64,000 bases of DNA, taken from assembly GCF_034702125.1 (NCBI RefSeq), contig NC_085875.1, forward strand, positions 52,502,176 to 52,566,175, written 5' to 3'. Below, piece after piece: positions 26,068-37,744 of the stretch; within the stretch, counting starts at the first letter, position 1, and every line of letters begins with the position of its first letter. This DNA comes from Engraulis encrasicolus. Lineage: Eukaryota; Chordata; Actinopteri; Clupeiformes; Engraulidae. A model generated the notes under the pieces. It was not told where the DNA came from. It was given only the letters and a program-made list of their open reading frames with translations, and did not search any database. A program made the translations under genes and the position numbers.

Positions 26068-28693
26068 CACATTGAGTACCGACGACGTAATAATATGTTT
26101 TCCACGCCCATGCGTTATATACCAAAACGTAAAAATACGTTTTTGCGTTTAAATATCTTATTTCGAATCTACACCCTTCAATGGACAATATATGTGATTT
26201 TGGGAGCTCTGTGATGGACATAAATGACAAAACTTGCAGTCAAAAGTTTTTGTTATGATTTGGACATTTTAATTTATCTTAGCAAGATGTCTGGATGCCA
26301 ACCCATGTCGCCTACCGTAGACTATCTGTAATAGGCTCCTAATGATCGCGCTGCCTGCATTGATGCTATGGCTCTGCATTTGATTTCGTCGCTAAATGAT
26401 CCTGCAATGATGCTCTTTTACTCTCTCTGTACCCCTTCAGCTTGTGGTATGGTAGATATAGGAAGGGCTATGGTAGCTATCTGGGACGCTGCCGTATTCG
26501 TGAATCGTGCTATGTTGTTGTTTCCCTAGTACGGTCGGTGCCCACGCTGTAGCGCGTGTTGTGTCTGACTTCACGCAATAGGTAAACATAGAGACCATTG
26601 TATATCGTGCCTTGAGTACTGGAGTCTTGAACTTACTGGACTTGCTACCTAGACCTTTACCAGATCCTTGGATACAAATGTCACCCGAACTGTGATTAAA
26701 GTAATGCGGTCCGGATAAGAATTGTTTATTTGATTATTCACCCCCATGTTAAACTTTCTGTGTCTTCCTGTATGTGAAAAGCCAGAAGCAAGCATAGATG
26801 GCTACATATCATATGGATCGGATGGGCTACATCTAAGCATCATTTCATTGGGATTTGTTGTCAATGTGGGGCTATTATTTTGAGAATTCAAATGTCTCAC
26901 CTTCTGCGTGTGTGCAAAGAGTTTGTGTTCAGTCCGCTAGAAAAACGTGGATTTCGAAGGGAATTGATTGCCGATGCCGTAGTGGGACAGAGCAGGAGGT
27001 GTGTCGTGACGAGCAGCAAGATGCGTGTCAGAGCTAACCTTGCACCAAATTATCTGTAAAACCAACTCGTCCCCTTTCAAACTCGTGACATTCTGAGGCA
27101 GCGCACCCTTCACAAAAACCTCAATATCTCCGATTGTAGTTGAATTTCATGGATACCCGCTTCGGTTTAGCTTGGGTTTGCTCGGCAATAAAAGCTCGTA
27201 GAGACCAGAGGTCGCGTTAACCGACAAATGTCCGTCATTGACGGATTTTTTTGAAGGATGACGGAAAAATATGAAGCCTGTCCGTCATTTTGACGGATCA
27301 ACATTCAGGGTGATGATAAATAAATTACAAGTTTAAGTAGGCCTACACCTCTATCGAGTAGAGCAGATATGCATTTCAATTAGGCATAGTTATCATCAGC
27401 GCAGATAATTTCTTGCTACTATCGTCCGCCTCTCTCCCTCTCTCTCTGCTTCTCATAGTCTACCATGCGCAGCAGCTGGGCTGTGCGGCTGGCTGCAGCA
27501 GAGCGCGCGCCTCTGCGCGTTCTCCAAATAATGAATTAAAATAAAGAAGACGTTGCCACCATACACGTGTGACTTCGATTAATTTAAGAATTAGAACTAT
27601 TTGTAGACCTACTACATTTACCGACTATCTGATTTTCTGCCAATGACGAAGTTGTCCCTCCCTCATCTATCGTCCTTCATAAAAGCATTGTTTCATAACT
27701 CCTTGCTTGAAACAAACAAATAAGCGAATAGCATGTTTGCTAGCCAGAACCTTCACTCAAAGGCAACGCTGGTCTAAAACGGCTTCAGAACATAAACTAA
27801 ATAATAAAAACGACGGCTATTCAAGACCCAAAATATTATCAGGTAACGCAACTTACAACTTGGCAAACGTTGCCAGTAACGGCTATCCTTCTCTCATTTC
27901 GATAGCTGGTTCACCCATGATTATTTTTATTTAGGCTATTTCAGACAACTTCAGACAACTACCGCGCTCCCAGAGCCAACATATCTAGCCGATGGGGCTA
28001 CATGGGCTAGAGTGGCTGCCTTTACCGTCGCTGGCTTTTTTTCAACAAAGTTTTGCGAAATCTGATCGTCTTCCTGTTGTAGGCTTCAGTGCCTTTGTCG
28101 CCTGCCTCTCTGCAAGACGGCTTTCCTTTCCATCGTGCATGTGAAGCCCAACGCGAATATTATTTAACACTGCGCCTTTGTATTACAATCGGTGCATTAA
28201 TCGGAGCAAAAGGAGTGACTGACAGCTGTTGGATAAAGCCCTGCACGCGTCTTTTAAAAAAGTGCTTGTGGTGACCATAGCGCTTGAACACTGAATCAGA
28301 CGCGCGTCAGTGAGATATATCTGCAGCTTTTTTAACAGTGCAATGAGAGGGGCAGAGAGAGAAAGTGGACATCAAAATGGACTCTATCCTCAAAGTTGCA
28401 GAATGAATGTCGAGTGAAAGGGGATGTTCACAGCGGTTTACTCTCAATTGGCCGCAATTGCGCACGTGTTGTTCCTAGTGCGGGGTCGCGACCCCCCACA
28501 TTGAGAAACGAAGTGACGAATTTAAAAAAAGGGCGATGACGGAATTTTTTTGACCCTGTCCGTCAAAATGACGGACTGTGAAAAAGTCTAGCGCAACCTC
28601 TGGTAGAGACACACGGTTTTCACCTACTAAGAGGGCAGAGTCTCCACTTTCAAACGAGCCGTGACATATTTCAGTGGCCCAATCACATAAAAA
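26068..28693. mobile_element. TTAA-flanked family, copy 3, interrupted by a hAT element
   Basis: Starts cacattgagtaccgacgacg after TTAA (26064-26067) and follows copy 2 through ccagatccttgg, gctcggcaataaaagctcgt, acacggttttcac and ctttcaaacgagccgtgac. It breaks off near 28693 before the right terminal motif. The element at 27206-28602 splits it between aaagctcgtagagac and acacgg. No transposase. Confidence 0.75.
27206..28602. mobile_element. hAT-like non-autonomous element, perfect 8-bp TSD
   Basis: Flanked by gtagagac on both sides (27198-27205 and 28603-28610). Ends cagaggtcgcgttaac and ctagcgcaacctctg are inverted with few mismatches, followed inside by repeated tgacgga/tccgtca blocks at both ends. 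Length is 1397 bases. Small open frames (27707-27934, 28089-28274) show no transposase motif. The interior is more CpG-rich than its host near 27480-27530. Confidence 0.88.
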
Positions 28694-28739
28694 TTGGGTT
28701 GTTGTCCCATTTCAGCACCCATGCTCTTGTGTGCTTCAA

Positions 28740-29572
28740 CTGTGTGAAAGACAACTAGGGGTTTGACGAGTTGCTCTGCTCACGAGACGCTCTGCTCACG
28801 AGACGAGACAAGACAAGAGATTGGGTTCACGAGATCGAGATGAGATGAGATTTTAAGAAAAGTCTAAAAGTCAACCTACTAAAAGTCAACCTACTACACA
28901 ACTGTAACCTCAACATTTAGCTCTCTTATTCTTATATCAGTGGTGGATCCAGTTGGGTGTCATTGTGCAAGATAAATGCCCTAACAGTTCATTAATAGTT
29001 TGTTAATAGTTTGTTGTTATTATTATGCTAATTTGACCACTCGTTAGCTGATTAGCGTTAGCTATATAGCGCCCACTGAAGAACTGACAGCTTTCTTACT
29101 TGGACAAACAGTTGGTTTTGCCAACTCCAAACAACGTGATAGGAAAGGATTCCACATTTTGCAGTTTGTGGTCCATGATTACAAATCCCCATCACCAATT
29201 ATTCCATAATTCCACTATGAATGATTTATTGGTATAATGTGCACTGCTTTGGCTACTTTGCTTGCTGTCACCATCTCCCTCCCTGCACATGCCTGCAGCT
29301 GCAATATAAACAAACCTCGTTCTCACCTCTCCCTGCACACCTTTACTGAAGCATGGGATTGTAACGTAATCACTTTAATGAATCCTAAAATTGACCAGCT
29401 CATATGAGTTGGAGGTTGTATCTTGGAGAAAATGACCGACTATCACGATTTCAAAACTAATTATGAGTGATTTTGCAAATTTAGTAAAACCTTTTTTTGA
29501 TCATAAATCTCGCGGGACAGATGTTTAATCCCACGATACATCTAGTCAATTTTAATCTCGCGAGATCTCGTC
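28740..29572. mobile_element. Probable truncated repeat with tctcgcgagatctcg motifs
   Basis: taggggtttgacgagttgct and cacgagacgagacaagac on the left face aatctcgcgagatctcgtca on the right, an arrangement seen in fish hAT-like elements that begin TAGGGGTGTGACGAGA. The right end is cut by the Tc1-like sequence starting near 29573. No TSD. Confidence 0.4.
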
Positions 29573-30830
29573 ACACGATTTCTGTAAAATATCTCAATAA
29601 ACTTCTCAGTTCATTGTTCCACTGACGATAGCAAACTGACAAGGGCATGAGGCACTAAGGTATCTGCATATAATGATGCTCCTGCCACCATACTCAAAAG
29701 TAAAGATGATGGGTATTTCTCAAAACCTAGTGCGCACACTTCCAAGTGTATTCAGCCTAACTAGTCTCGCTCAGTGCTTGAATACTCTTCATTAGTCACA
29801 CCCAGTGATTGGATACTCCGTAGAGTTCACCACAGAGTATCCAATGGGTGTGAATAATTACGCTGATACACTTGGAAGTGCGCGCACTAGGTTTTGAGAA
29901 ATGCCCCATGTTTTGGTGAAGATGTGGTTCTCCAGTTCTCCTCCAAACATGATATGACATTGTGTGTTCCCCTGAACAATTCAACTTTGGTTTCAACGTT
30001 GGTCTACAGAATATTTAGCAGTAATTCTATGAAGCATATGCTTTCTTCGCAAACCTCAAAGGTGCAGCAATATTTTTTGGACAAAAACCCCATTAATTTT
30101 AGATTGGCAGAATGAACCCCATTTTTAACTATTCTTGGTTACATATTCACTTCTGAGTATGGTGGTGGGAGCATCATTATATGCGGCTACCTTGCTGCCT
30201 CAGGCCCTTGACAGTTTGCTATTATCAGTGGAACAATGAACTCTGGTTTATTGTGATATTTTACAGAAAAAAACACGAGGAGGTCTGTCACACAGTTGAA
30301 GCATGCAAGAGGATGAGTGCTGAAATGTGACAACAACCCATACTTAAGAAGCAAATCGACTTTAGAATGGCTTCATAATAATGAAATATGCATTCTGGAA
30401 TCACAAACACAAACAAACAATTGAGATTATATGGCATGAAGTCAAGAAAGCTATGTACTCCAGACATCCCAGAAACCTTGCTGACAAAAGGCAGTTCTCT
30501 AAAGAAGAGAGAGACAAGATACATCCAGATTGTTTTGTTAATCTGATCTGCAACTACAGGATAAGTCTGCTTGAGGATATTGCAACTAACTGAGGGTTAA
30601 AACCTATTTAATGCAAGGGTGTACTTACGTATGCCTTGCTCTCCTGTGAATGTTATGGCCTTATGGCCAATACAAATATGACAACTTGTAAATGTTTTGG
30701 TGGAATTAGTGAAAGCAAACTCTGGTTGTTCCTTCTTGTGATTTCTGGGAAGATCAGACCATGTTTTAAGATCAATTTTGACAGAAATGTAAGAAATTTC
30801 AAAGGGTGTACAAACTTTTTCCTGGGACTG
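29573..30830 (+). mobile_element. Tc1-like transposon with inverted internal duplication
   Basis: The right terminus aaactttttcctgggactg is followed by TA (30831-30832). The plus strand at 30140-30190 encodes a SEYGGGSIII-type block (the HGGGSIMVWG region of Tc1 transposases) and 30381-30560 encodes IEIIWHEVKKAMYSRHP and ADKRQFSKEERDKI, the end of the catalytic domain. The stretch 29573-29702 is the reverse complement of about 30142-30275. The left terminus is lost. Not functional. Confidence 0.75.
29710..29908. mobile_element. MITE with 42-base TIRs inside the Tc1-like element
   Basis: tgggtatttctcaaaaccta, gtgcgcacacttccaagtgt on the left are mirrored on the right by acacttggaagtgcgcgcac and taggttttgagaaatgcccc. 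The arms are about 42 bases with about three mismatches, separated by about 115 bases. The duplication at the target is unclear. Confidence 0.8.
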
Positions 30831-30839
30831 TATCTGCCT

Positions 30840-31550
30840 GTTTACTGACTCTGCTCTGCTGTGCTATCTTAATAAGCAGTTTGCAAAGCAGGATGTTTAT
30901 ATCGCTTCAAATCATGGGCAGCACTGCAAGCCCTTAGCCCACTCTACACTAGGGGGCAGGGCTGGAGTGGCCCTATGAAATGGGCCGGGCATTTTTTTTG
31001 CTTAGAGTTACACTGGCCCCTCACACATACAGGTCACTTTCTTTCGTTCTTTGCTGTATATTCTGATTGGCTCAGTTCGTATCAAAAATGGATCAGCAGG
31101 CCACCCCCTCGAAATTGTGGTAAGGTCCCTAAGACGAAAACAAAAACAACAACTGCATCGTGCCCTGAGGAATTTCCCTGCATGCCAGATGACCAGTCCA
31201 GCCCACTCTGCTCTAGGGGGGCTTGACCCCCAAACTAATTGGAAGGGCCGCATGGTTGTTCTCAGGGCTGGAGATGCATTCTGAGGTTGTTCTCCTCAGT
31301 GTGAATGTAAACATTTTGAAAAGGCTTCTGACCGAATTTAACCGCTCTTCTGAAAGAAACACAAACAATGGTGTCCCCCCAGGAAATAATAATACCAAAG
31401 TCCCTTTTATGTAAACGTCACCAACACCAGTGTATAAAACGTATTGTTGTTTAAATTGAAATGTATGTGCATTTGAAATGAGTTTAAAGTCTGATAATTA
31501 TCACAAAATGTTTGTTTCCTTCTAACAGTATAGAGACAAGACAGTAGGGT
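30840..31550. other. No gene recognised
   Basis: Frames of 60-83 codons overlap on both strands around 30975-31414 but show no domain. No element ends recognised. Confidence 0.4.
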
Positions 31551-31554
31551 GTCA

Positions 31555-31745
31555 CACTATTAACTCCAGTCCTAATGGGTTCCCGAATGATAATCCACAG
31601 AAGTAAGGAGTGGAACTCGCACACCGTTAGCCGATGCAATAACTTCTTTATTGCTTTACATCTGTACAAGTGCTTAAGTGCTACCCACATGTGCAAAGCG
31701 TTTTCGGTCACCAGATCTTCCTCAGTGCAAACAAACCAAATGAAA
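31555..31745 (-). repeat. Retroelement tail remnant (Penelope-like or similar)
   Basis: gtggaactcgcacaccgtta, ataacttctttattgcttta and gcaaagcgttttcggtcacc, then agatcttcctcagtgca, read on minus as a fish repeat ending in ctgaggaagatctggtgacc followed by gaaaacg. That end pattern is common in Penelope-like and similar retroelements. No coding part is attached. Confidence 0.4.
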
Positions 31746-31908
31746 AAGGACTTCCTTATCCAGACTACACCTAATGGGTGTTAGGCATGTCAATCAAAAG
31801 GCTGGTTAGGTTGAGGTGTTGACTAACACAGTTGGAAGGAACTACCACAAGATAAAAGTATCATAGTACAAGGAGTCCTGGCTGATAATAATAATAATAA
31901 AAAACTAT

Positions 31909-32060
31909 ATTGCATTTACTCACAGAAAATGCTGGAGTATGCTTGCCTGTCTTGCATTCGTTGCCCTTCATGCATGCATTGCCCTTCATGCATGTGGTGC
32001 CCCTCGTGCATACACAACACACAGTTAACCGTCTAGATACTAGCTAACTTCCAGGTTGAA
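31909..32060 (+). repeat. Dispersed repeat block A, copy 1
   Basis: Near-identical to 42545-42700 (tattgcattt, then cacagaaaatgctggagtat, gcttgcctgtcttgcattcg, then three to four ttcatgcat units, then agctaacttc). The two copies diverge after about 32060, where the transposase fragment starts. Confidence 0.85.
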
Positions 32061-32061
32061 A

Positions 32062-32350
32062 ATCTACTATAGACCTATTGCTTTTCATAGGTAGAAAGCA
32101 GCTTTCTGCACAACAGGTTGACACATCAAGACAACTGTCTCGAGTAAGGATACATGTTGAGCACGTCATAGGGAAATGGAAGACCTTCAAAATCTTGCAA
32201 ACAACAATTCCACTGTCACAGGTTGATCTTCTTGATGATATTGTTGTTGTATGTGGTGCCCTTAGAAACCTTTGCGATAGTGTTGTTCCAAAAATGTGCA
32301 GGAAAATGTCGAAGTATGTATGTTTGTGTTATCGGAACAAAACATTTTAG
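32062..32350 (+). pseudogene. PIF/ISL2EU-type DDE transposase, C-terminal fragment
   Basis: Open frame with GRKQLSAQQVDTSRQLSRVR, IHVEHVIGKWKTFKILQTTI, PLSQVDLLDDIVVVCGALRN and LCDSVVP. This is the last part of a DDE_Tnp_4 (PIF/Harbinger, ISL2EU) transposase: the RVRIHVE.VIG segment carries the third catalytic acidic residue (the Glu of HVE). The two upstream Asp-containing segments are missing. It runs head-on toward the YqaJ gene (32891-34805, minus); the C termini face each other about 540 bases apart. Confidence 0.75.
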
Positions 32351-32890
32351 TTATTACCTGAGTTATTATCTTACATTTTAGTTATTACCTCAGTCCTGAT
32401 ACTTTAATTTACCCATCAAGTAACTGAAAATGAATTGAGTGTCGAGCATGAATGATGTCCTTGGTTATAATCTCCCTGGGAAGAATAAATATTGAATTAA
32501 TTTTGGACAATATTGTGTTGTCTGTTGTTGTTCCATCTGTTAGAGGCAACAAAATGTGTGTTTGAGAATATAATGGACATTGTGACAATCTGGAACATGA
32601 ACTCAGTAAGGAAGACACATATGAACTAAGTGCAACAGACCTTTAATATGATCATATGATGAACAGGGAAAACAAAGAAACCCACCTTTTTAATTGCAAT
32701 TAACTGAGAAACATTGTTAAGTATGTAGAATTAATATATTGTGGGTTGTATATTCTGCTAGACATCACATGATGATGGGATGGGGAAAGAAAAAACAATT
32801 CTTTAATAGCTATCAGCAACTCAGACACATTGCTGAGTATATTCAAAAGGATAACGTTGTTGATAGTGTTGTGCTTTTTGTCTTCATCCA

Positions 32891-34805
32891 TTAGCTGCAA
32901 TCCATTGATTGCAGTGCTCCTAAGGGCAATACAGCACTGTGGCACTCCTTTCCTCCACATTCCTGGTATAACCATTTTGCTGACCTCCACTTGATCTGTG
33001 CACAGCTGTAATGGAAATGACTGTCGCATTTGGCACAGTCGACTGTCTTTCCATAATCAGGCTTCCCACACAGCTTGCAGGTTTTGTCCCTTTCCAGGAG
33101 AGGATCATGTCGCCTGGTCAGAAGCTCTGGCAGCACACATGTGACAAACACATGTTGTGCTCTGGGTAAGGAATTGTGGAGGAACTGGATATTCCTCGCG
33201 ATGCGCAGCACCACAAACTTCGTCTTTGTCCACACCACAAGGTCGCAGTGACCAACATCACACACATGCATATGGAGTTGGACCTGGTGGTAGTATGGTT
33301 GTGTGTGTTTTAATCGTTTGGATTGGTCCAGACAAAACTGCACATCTTCAGTTGATCCCCTCAGACCTTCCCTGTACTTGTAGGGGCATTTCACCTCCAC
33401 TATCCCTCTACAACAGCAGGCGCATGTGGTGATCCCATCTGGGGACTATCCCAGATGTGGCTCTGAGGGCCGCACAACTAGCCCACTGGGACTGATGTTG
33501 AAATGTCTGTGTGTTTTGAGCCATATGTGCCGCATAATCCTGCTTGGCTCTGTCCTCCATTTCCCGGCCCCAAACAATAGCTGGAACATTTAAAGCACCT
33601 TGGTTGTACTCCATGACACTCTGCAAGGTGGATGCAGAGAGGGTGTCAGGAGTGGTGACCCGGTAGAACTTGGTACTGGTGATGCGACCAGCCCTATGTA
33701 GATCCCAGGCAGTAGATTTTGTCTGCTGTCGTGTCACTTGGTCCAGCTTCTCACACTGATCACTTTTTAGCTTGGTTTTCAGTTGTTGAAATGTTTCCTC
33801 ACATTTCACTCGTATTTGCTCTGGTGACAGGTCACAGTGTGCAGCACTGAATAAAGCTGTCAAGGGCTCTGGCATGCCTGGCAGGTCTTCATCGCCATCG
33901 TCCTCCTCAGATACAGTGTCTGTGTCACTGTCATTGAAGCTTGTGAGGACAGCAGCACCTGGAGCAATGGTCCTCAGCTCCTTAATGTCCTCATCAGTCA
34001 GTGTTAATGGTAGGGCAAGAACATCAGAAAATATAAGTAAAAAAGAACAATTTATTATGTGTATTTAGAATATTTCACATAGCTGCAATTATTGTTTGTA
34101 ACTACATTTGGGACTACAGCTGGCCCTTCTGCCTTTGGTGTGTTTTTGTGGCCTGCCTAAGTGCTTGGGCTTGCTGAATGTCATGTCCTTAAGAGGAGAC
34201 GGCTCTACGACTTGTATGCCAACATCTTTCAAGTTAGACGATTTGTTTGTGATAACCTACTTGTCAATGGGAGCGGACAACTTGTTTTTCAACTCCATTG
34301 TGTGATACAATACCTGTTCCAAAGAAGCATCATACATTTTATCATAGAGGTTATTTATAGCCACTTACCCCTCAACACAGGTGCAATTTGCAGTCATGAC
34401 ATAATTTTGTCTGGTGTTGACAATTGTCCAAGCGTCGCACATGGCGGTGTTGTGGCCTTGTCTCTGGCTTGGGAGGATCTCAGATGCCAACACACAGAAC
34501 TCCCAATCTATGTCATGATATCTCACACCCTGTACATGACCATCCATAACAAATTGATAAGCATCCAGGGATTTGTAGGCCCGTAATTTTTCACGGGTGT
34601 ACACACTGGGCTTGTCAATCAGGTACGAGTGGATATCTGGCCATTGAAGATCTGGCTACTTTGTCCTGTCGAACCCCCACTCCGTGATGGCATAGGGATC
34701 AGGTAACTGTACCCCATTGCTCAGTGTGAGCTTCTGAATGTACTCTTTTCTATCATGAACACTCAAGTTTCTGCAGTACTCTGACAACCCACTGTGATGC
34801 GCCAT
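32891..34805 (-). pseudogene. YqaJ-type exonuclease / SWIM-like protein of an ISL2EU-like element, decayed
   Basis: Minus-strand gene in several segments. The start MAHHSGLSEYCRNL (ATG at 34803-34805) leads through LPDPYAITEWGFD to an in-frame TAG at codon 50 (34656-34658). It continues with WPDIHSYL, LRAYKSLDAYQFVMDGHVQG and the Cys motif NCTCVEG, ending at a GTAAGT donor (exon end about 34369). A PSPLKDMTFSKPKHLGRP block lies at 34100-34260. The nuclease domain begins after an acidic stretch: GRITSTKFYRVT, GREMEDRAKQDY, then, after a frameshift near 33500 and another stop, PHLG, SPDGITT and IVEVKCPYKYREGL. GRE...E, SPDG and EVK are the catalytic signature of YqaJ/lambda-type exonucleases. 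A Cys-rich C terminus (CKLCGKPD, CAKCDSHFHYSC) is PHD-like. Two stops and one frameshift make it non-functional. Confidence 0.75.
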
Positions 34806-34925
34806 TGTTTACATGCAATTTCCTGCAGTACTCCGGCAGACCACTGTTCTGCGCCATTGTTTATATTGTATTTTCTGCAGTACCACGACAACCCACAGTG
34901 TGGCGCCAAAACACTGCCTTCGGAC
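34745..34925. repeat. Three tandem units around the YqaJ gene start
   Basis: The unit tttctgcagtact.. gacaacccactgt..gcgccattgttta occurs at about 34769-34815, 34821-34866 and 34872-34915, period about 52 bases. The first two units include gcgccat, the complement of the ATGGCGC start context. The 5' leader of the gene was therefore amplified together with its start codon. Confidence 0.75.
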
Positions 34926-35029
34926 ATGGTCGACTCTTGAGCCCACAATGCGTGCGCAGCTTGTTGACGTCATACCTATTTACAAACAGTAAACTGGTCT
35001 ATATCGGCCACAACACATTTTCACCAACT

Positions 35030-35800
35030 GTAGCGCCCCCCAGTGGTCGGTTTGCACCAAAATCGGTAGTAAGGTAGTAAAAAATTTCATTTCAAGGCGT
35101 TGCTGAGAAATGAGCTCACTTCCTGTTTCGATGGTGTGTTTGTTGTCAGTTGTGTTTGGCTGCTGTGTGCCAATGCCTTCAGCTATTGCTCTGTAAATTA
35201 CGGCATAGATGCAGAATAGTCCAATGGTGGTCTGATAATAGGACGATCGGACAAAAATTGTCAGCGGAGCATCATTTTTATTGATTTTTGAAAATGTCAA
35301 AATGGGGCGAAATCCATAATGGTAAATATGACATCATAGGGTGCATTGGATTCGTCTTGACCCAAGGATTCCAGCGATGCCAAGCATTTGATGATTGGAG
35401 GTTAATATGGGGCAATATAAGCCAAAAGACATTGTTTCTTATTGTAGCACCCCCTAGTGCCGGATTTGTACAAAAATCGTTATGTGTCGTCTGGGGATAG
35501 ATGGTTCAATCAATCGTTCCAGGTCTTTCGGGGTAGATGTATCCGTGGATGGTCCGAAGATGCCTTTATACATTTTTCGTGACGATAGGAAAAAAAAGGT
35601 CGACAGGGCCCCATTTTTATTGATTTTTACAAAATTCAAAATGGGGGGAAAACTATCCTGGCGAAAAATAACATCATAGGGTGCATTGGATTCGGCTTGG
35701 CCCAAGGATTCCAGTGATGCCCAGTGTTTGAAAAGCCCACCTATGGTTCAAGTTACAGCATGAAATGTACTTCCAACTTTGACCTGTTGGTGGCGCTACA
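35030..35800. repeat. Two tandem units of a ~350-415-base dispersed repeat (blocks B and C)
   Basis: Unit 1 (from gtagcgccccccagtggtcg) and unit 2 (from gtagcaccccctagtgccgg) each end in tttttattgattttt, then aaaat..aaaatgg.g, then catcatagggtgcattggat and aaggattccag. The same blocks occur at 42735-42830 and 43040-43125. No coding sequence. Stretches identical to ISL2EU or Ginger-like ends were not seen inside. Confidence 0.75.
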
Positions 35801-36689
35801 GTGTTTGAGGTACTGTCACAGGGAATTTGTTCCGGGCAGGGAAAAAGTTCCGGGCGACGCAACAATCGCGTTCGAATCAGCTGTTCAACACCATTCCAAC
35901 AGCGTTGCTAAGCTGGTCACTATAGCTCGTCAACTGGTCGCTAAGGCTCGAGATACGCGTGCTATGTTACTGTTACGTCACCCAGAACAACGCAATGTCG
36001 CATTTACACATTTTAAACAGCAGTTTTGAGTATTTGCAGCGTGTATTCATTGTAGTTTAACTTGAGACTGGACTATCCTTAAGCCCATCATCCAATTTTA
36101 GGACAACCATTAGCAGTTACGTTGACAGTGGATCTTAAACGCTAAGGAAATGCCCATTTGGCTATGTTATTTTGACAATGTTGCATAGCAGAATATGCAA
36201 CAATCTACTGGAATGCAGTAAACAATCGTCCGTTTACTTGAATGAAGACCTCCAAAAATGATAATTCATTGACTTACCACTGGCAAAATGTCCGCAGATG
36301 AATTTGGAAAATTAACTTGGCTTGAGAAACTGCAAAACTGCACTAACTTAAGAAGGAAAACAGTCAAACGAATTAAATTATCATGTAGTCAACAACTGCC
36401 CTGTGATGCAATGTGGTTCATTCATTGTTAAACTTTACTTGGCCGATCTGCAGGAAGAACTGCAAATCAATATTACTGAACCAAGAAAACCAGTGGGCTT
36501 AGTTTACTTACGACTAGAAATGAGACACTACCACCTAGTGGTCTGTCCACTGACGTGTATACACGGTCAAAACAATGACTGAAAAGAGGTCTTACAAACC
36601 AGTAGGCCTATAGCCTATTGATTTGGAAACAGTCATTGACTTTTTCTACTTAATACAATAGATCTGAAATACACAAGCATTTATTCACC

Positions 36690-37116
36690 TTTTGCAGTTT
36701 TGGGCAGTAGCATTTGGGCTAATGCATTACAAAAGCAATTAATTAGGCTACTGTAATGCAATCCTTTTTGCTGTAATGCAGTAATGTAAGGCACTACAGG
36801 GCAAAAAAAACATTTACTTAGTTACAATGCTACTCAAGTTACAAATGCATTGCAATGACCTGGATTTTAGTGATATTCAGTGTGGTGCAGAAAGAAGCTA
36901 TTCCTGAACATGGTAGTTTTTAGTCTGCATGCTGCCAAAAACACCTCCTGGGTTGGAGGTGAAAAAGTCATGAATCAAAAGCTTGATTTTCACTGTAATA
37001 AATTATACTATACTATATTAAATATAGTAATATTGTAGTGTAAGGGATTATTTTGAAAAGACAGTAACATGTAATCAGTAATGCATTACAGTTTTGAGTA
37101 ACTTAACCAACACTGA
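36690..37116. repeat. Repeat with aaccaacactgac right end
   Basis: Contains gcaatcctttttgctgtaat, agtaatgcattacag and the right end gagtaacttaaccaacactg. It resembles the right end of the 40877-42176 element family (cccaacactg, gtaac blocks). It lies inside the Ginger-like element. The left end is not well defined. Confidence 0.4.
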
Positions 37117-37334
37117 CCTTTTGTTTAGAATTAATGCAGAAACCATGCACTATGCAATGTAAATCAGTAACAACAGATAGACTTAAAACACCCAAAAAAA
37201 CGATCTGAAATCTATTATTCTTCATTAAATCATCAAAGTTGCTTGTCCATTTACTGGCATTACTTTGTAGTAGTAAAACACATCTTCAAGGTAATTTAAT
37301 ATACAAGTATTTTATTTGTCACGTGTGCAAAGCC

Positions 37335-37336
<2 letters not shown>

Positions 37337-37363
<27 letters not shown>
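37337..37363. repeat. Short (GT)n
   Basis: About 13 GT units. Another short CA run lies at 38202-38220 in the intron just before exon 5 of the integrase. Confidence 0.9.
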
Positions 37364-37366
<3 letters not shown>

Positions 37367-37744
37367 TAGTTCTCGGAGGTCTTCTTCAGTCTCGGTTGAG
37401 CCGTAGGGCAGCATCATAGTGGCGAACACAGTCCCCATCCATCAGTCAAGTGTGAGGGCTGGGTTGGTTGGCAGGCTGGCTGCAGTTGACTGAGGAGGAA
37501 GGAAAGCAACCTTATTAAAGCTGTGGTCAATCGAGCGTAAACATACACCTTCCACCTGAAGATTCTATGCGCGTCCAAGTTAGACCAAGCGCATTGACGT
37601 CGGTAATGAGAATATGTCACAGTTGGGGTAGGGAGTCTGCAAGAAGAGCACACAATCACTTCCTCAACCGCAACGGATCAAATTAATTGTTATTAAAGCG
37701 TTTTTAAACAAATTTGGTCAGCAATTAAGTGTAACAGTGTTAGA

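Noticed and set aside
34161..34586. 141-residue plus-strand frame as a gene
   Set aside because: It is the antisense shadow of the YqaJ gene exons, which show the recognisable motifs on minus.
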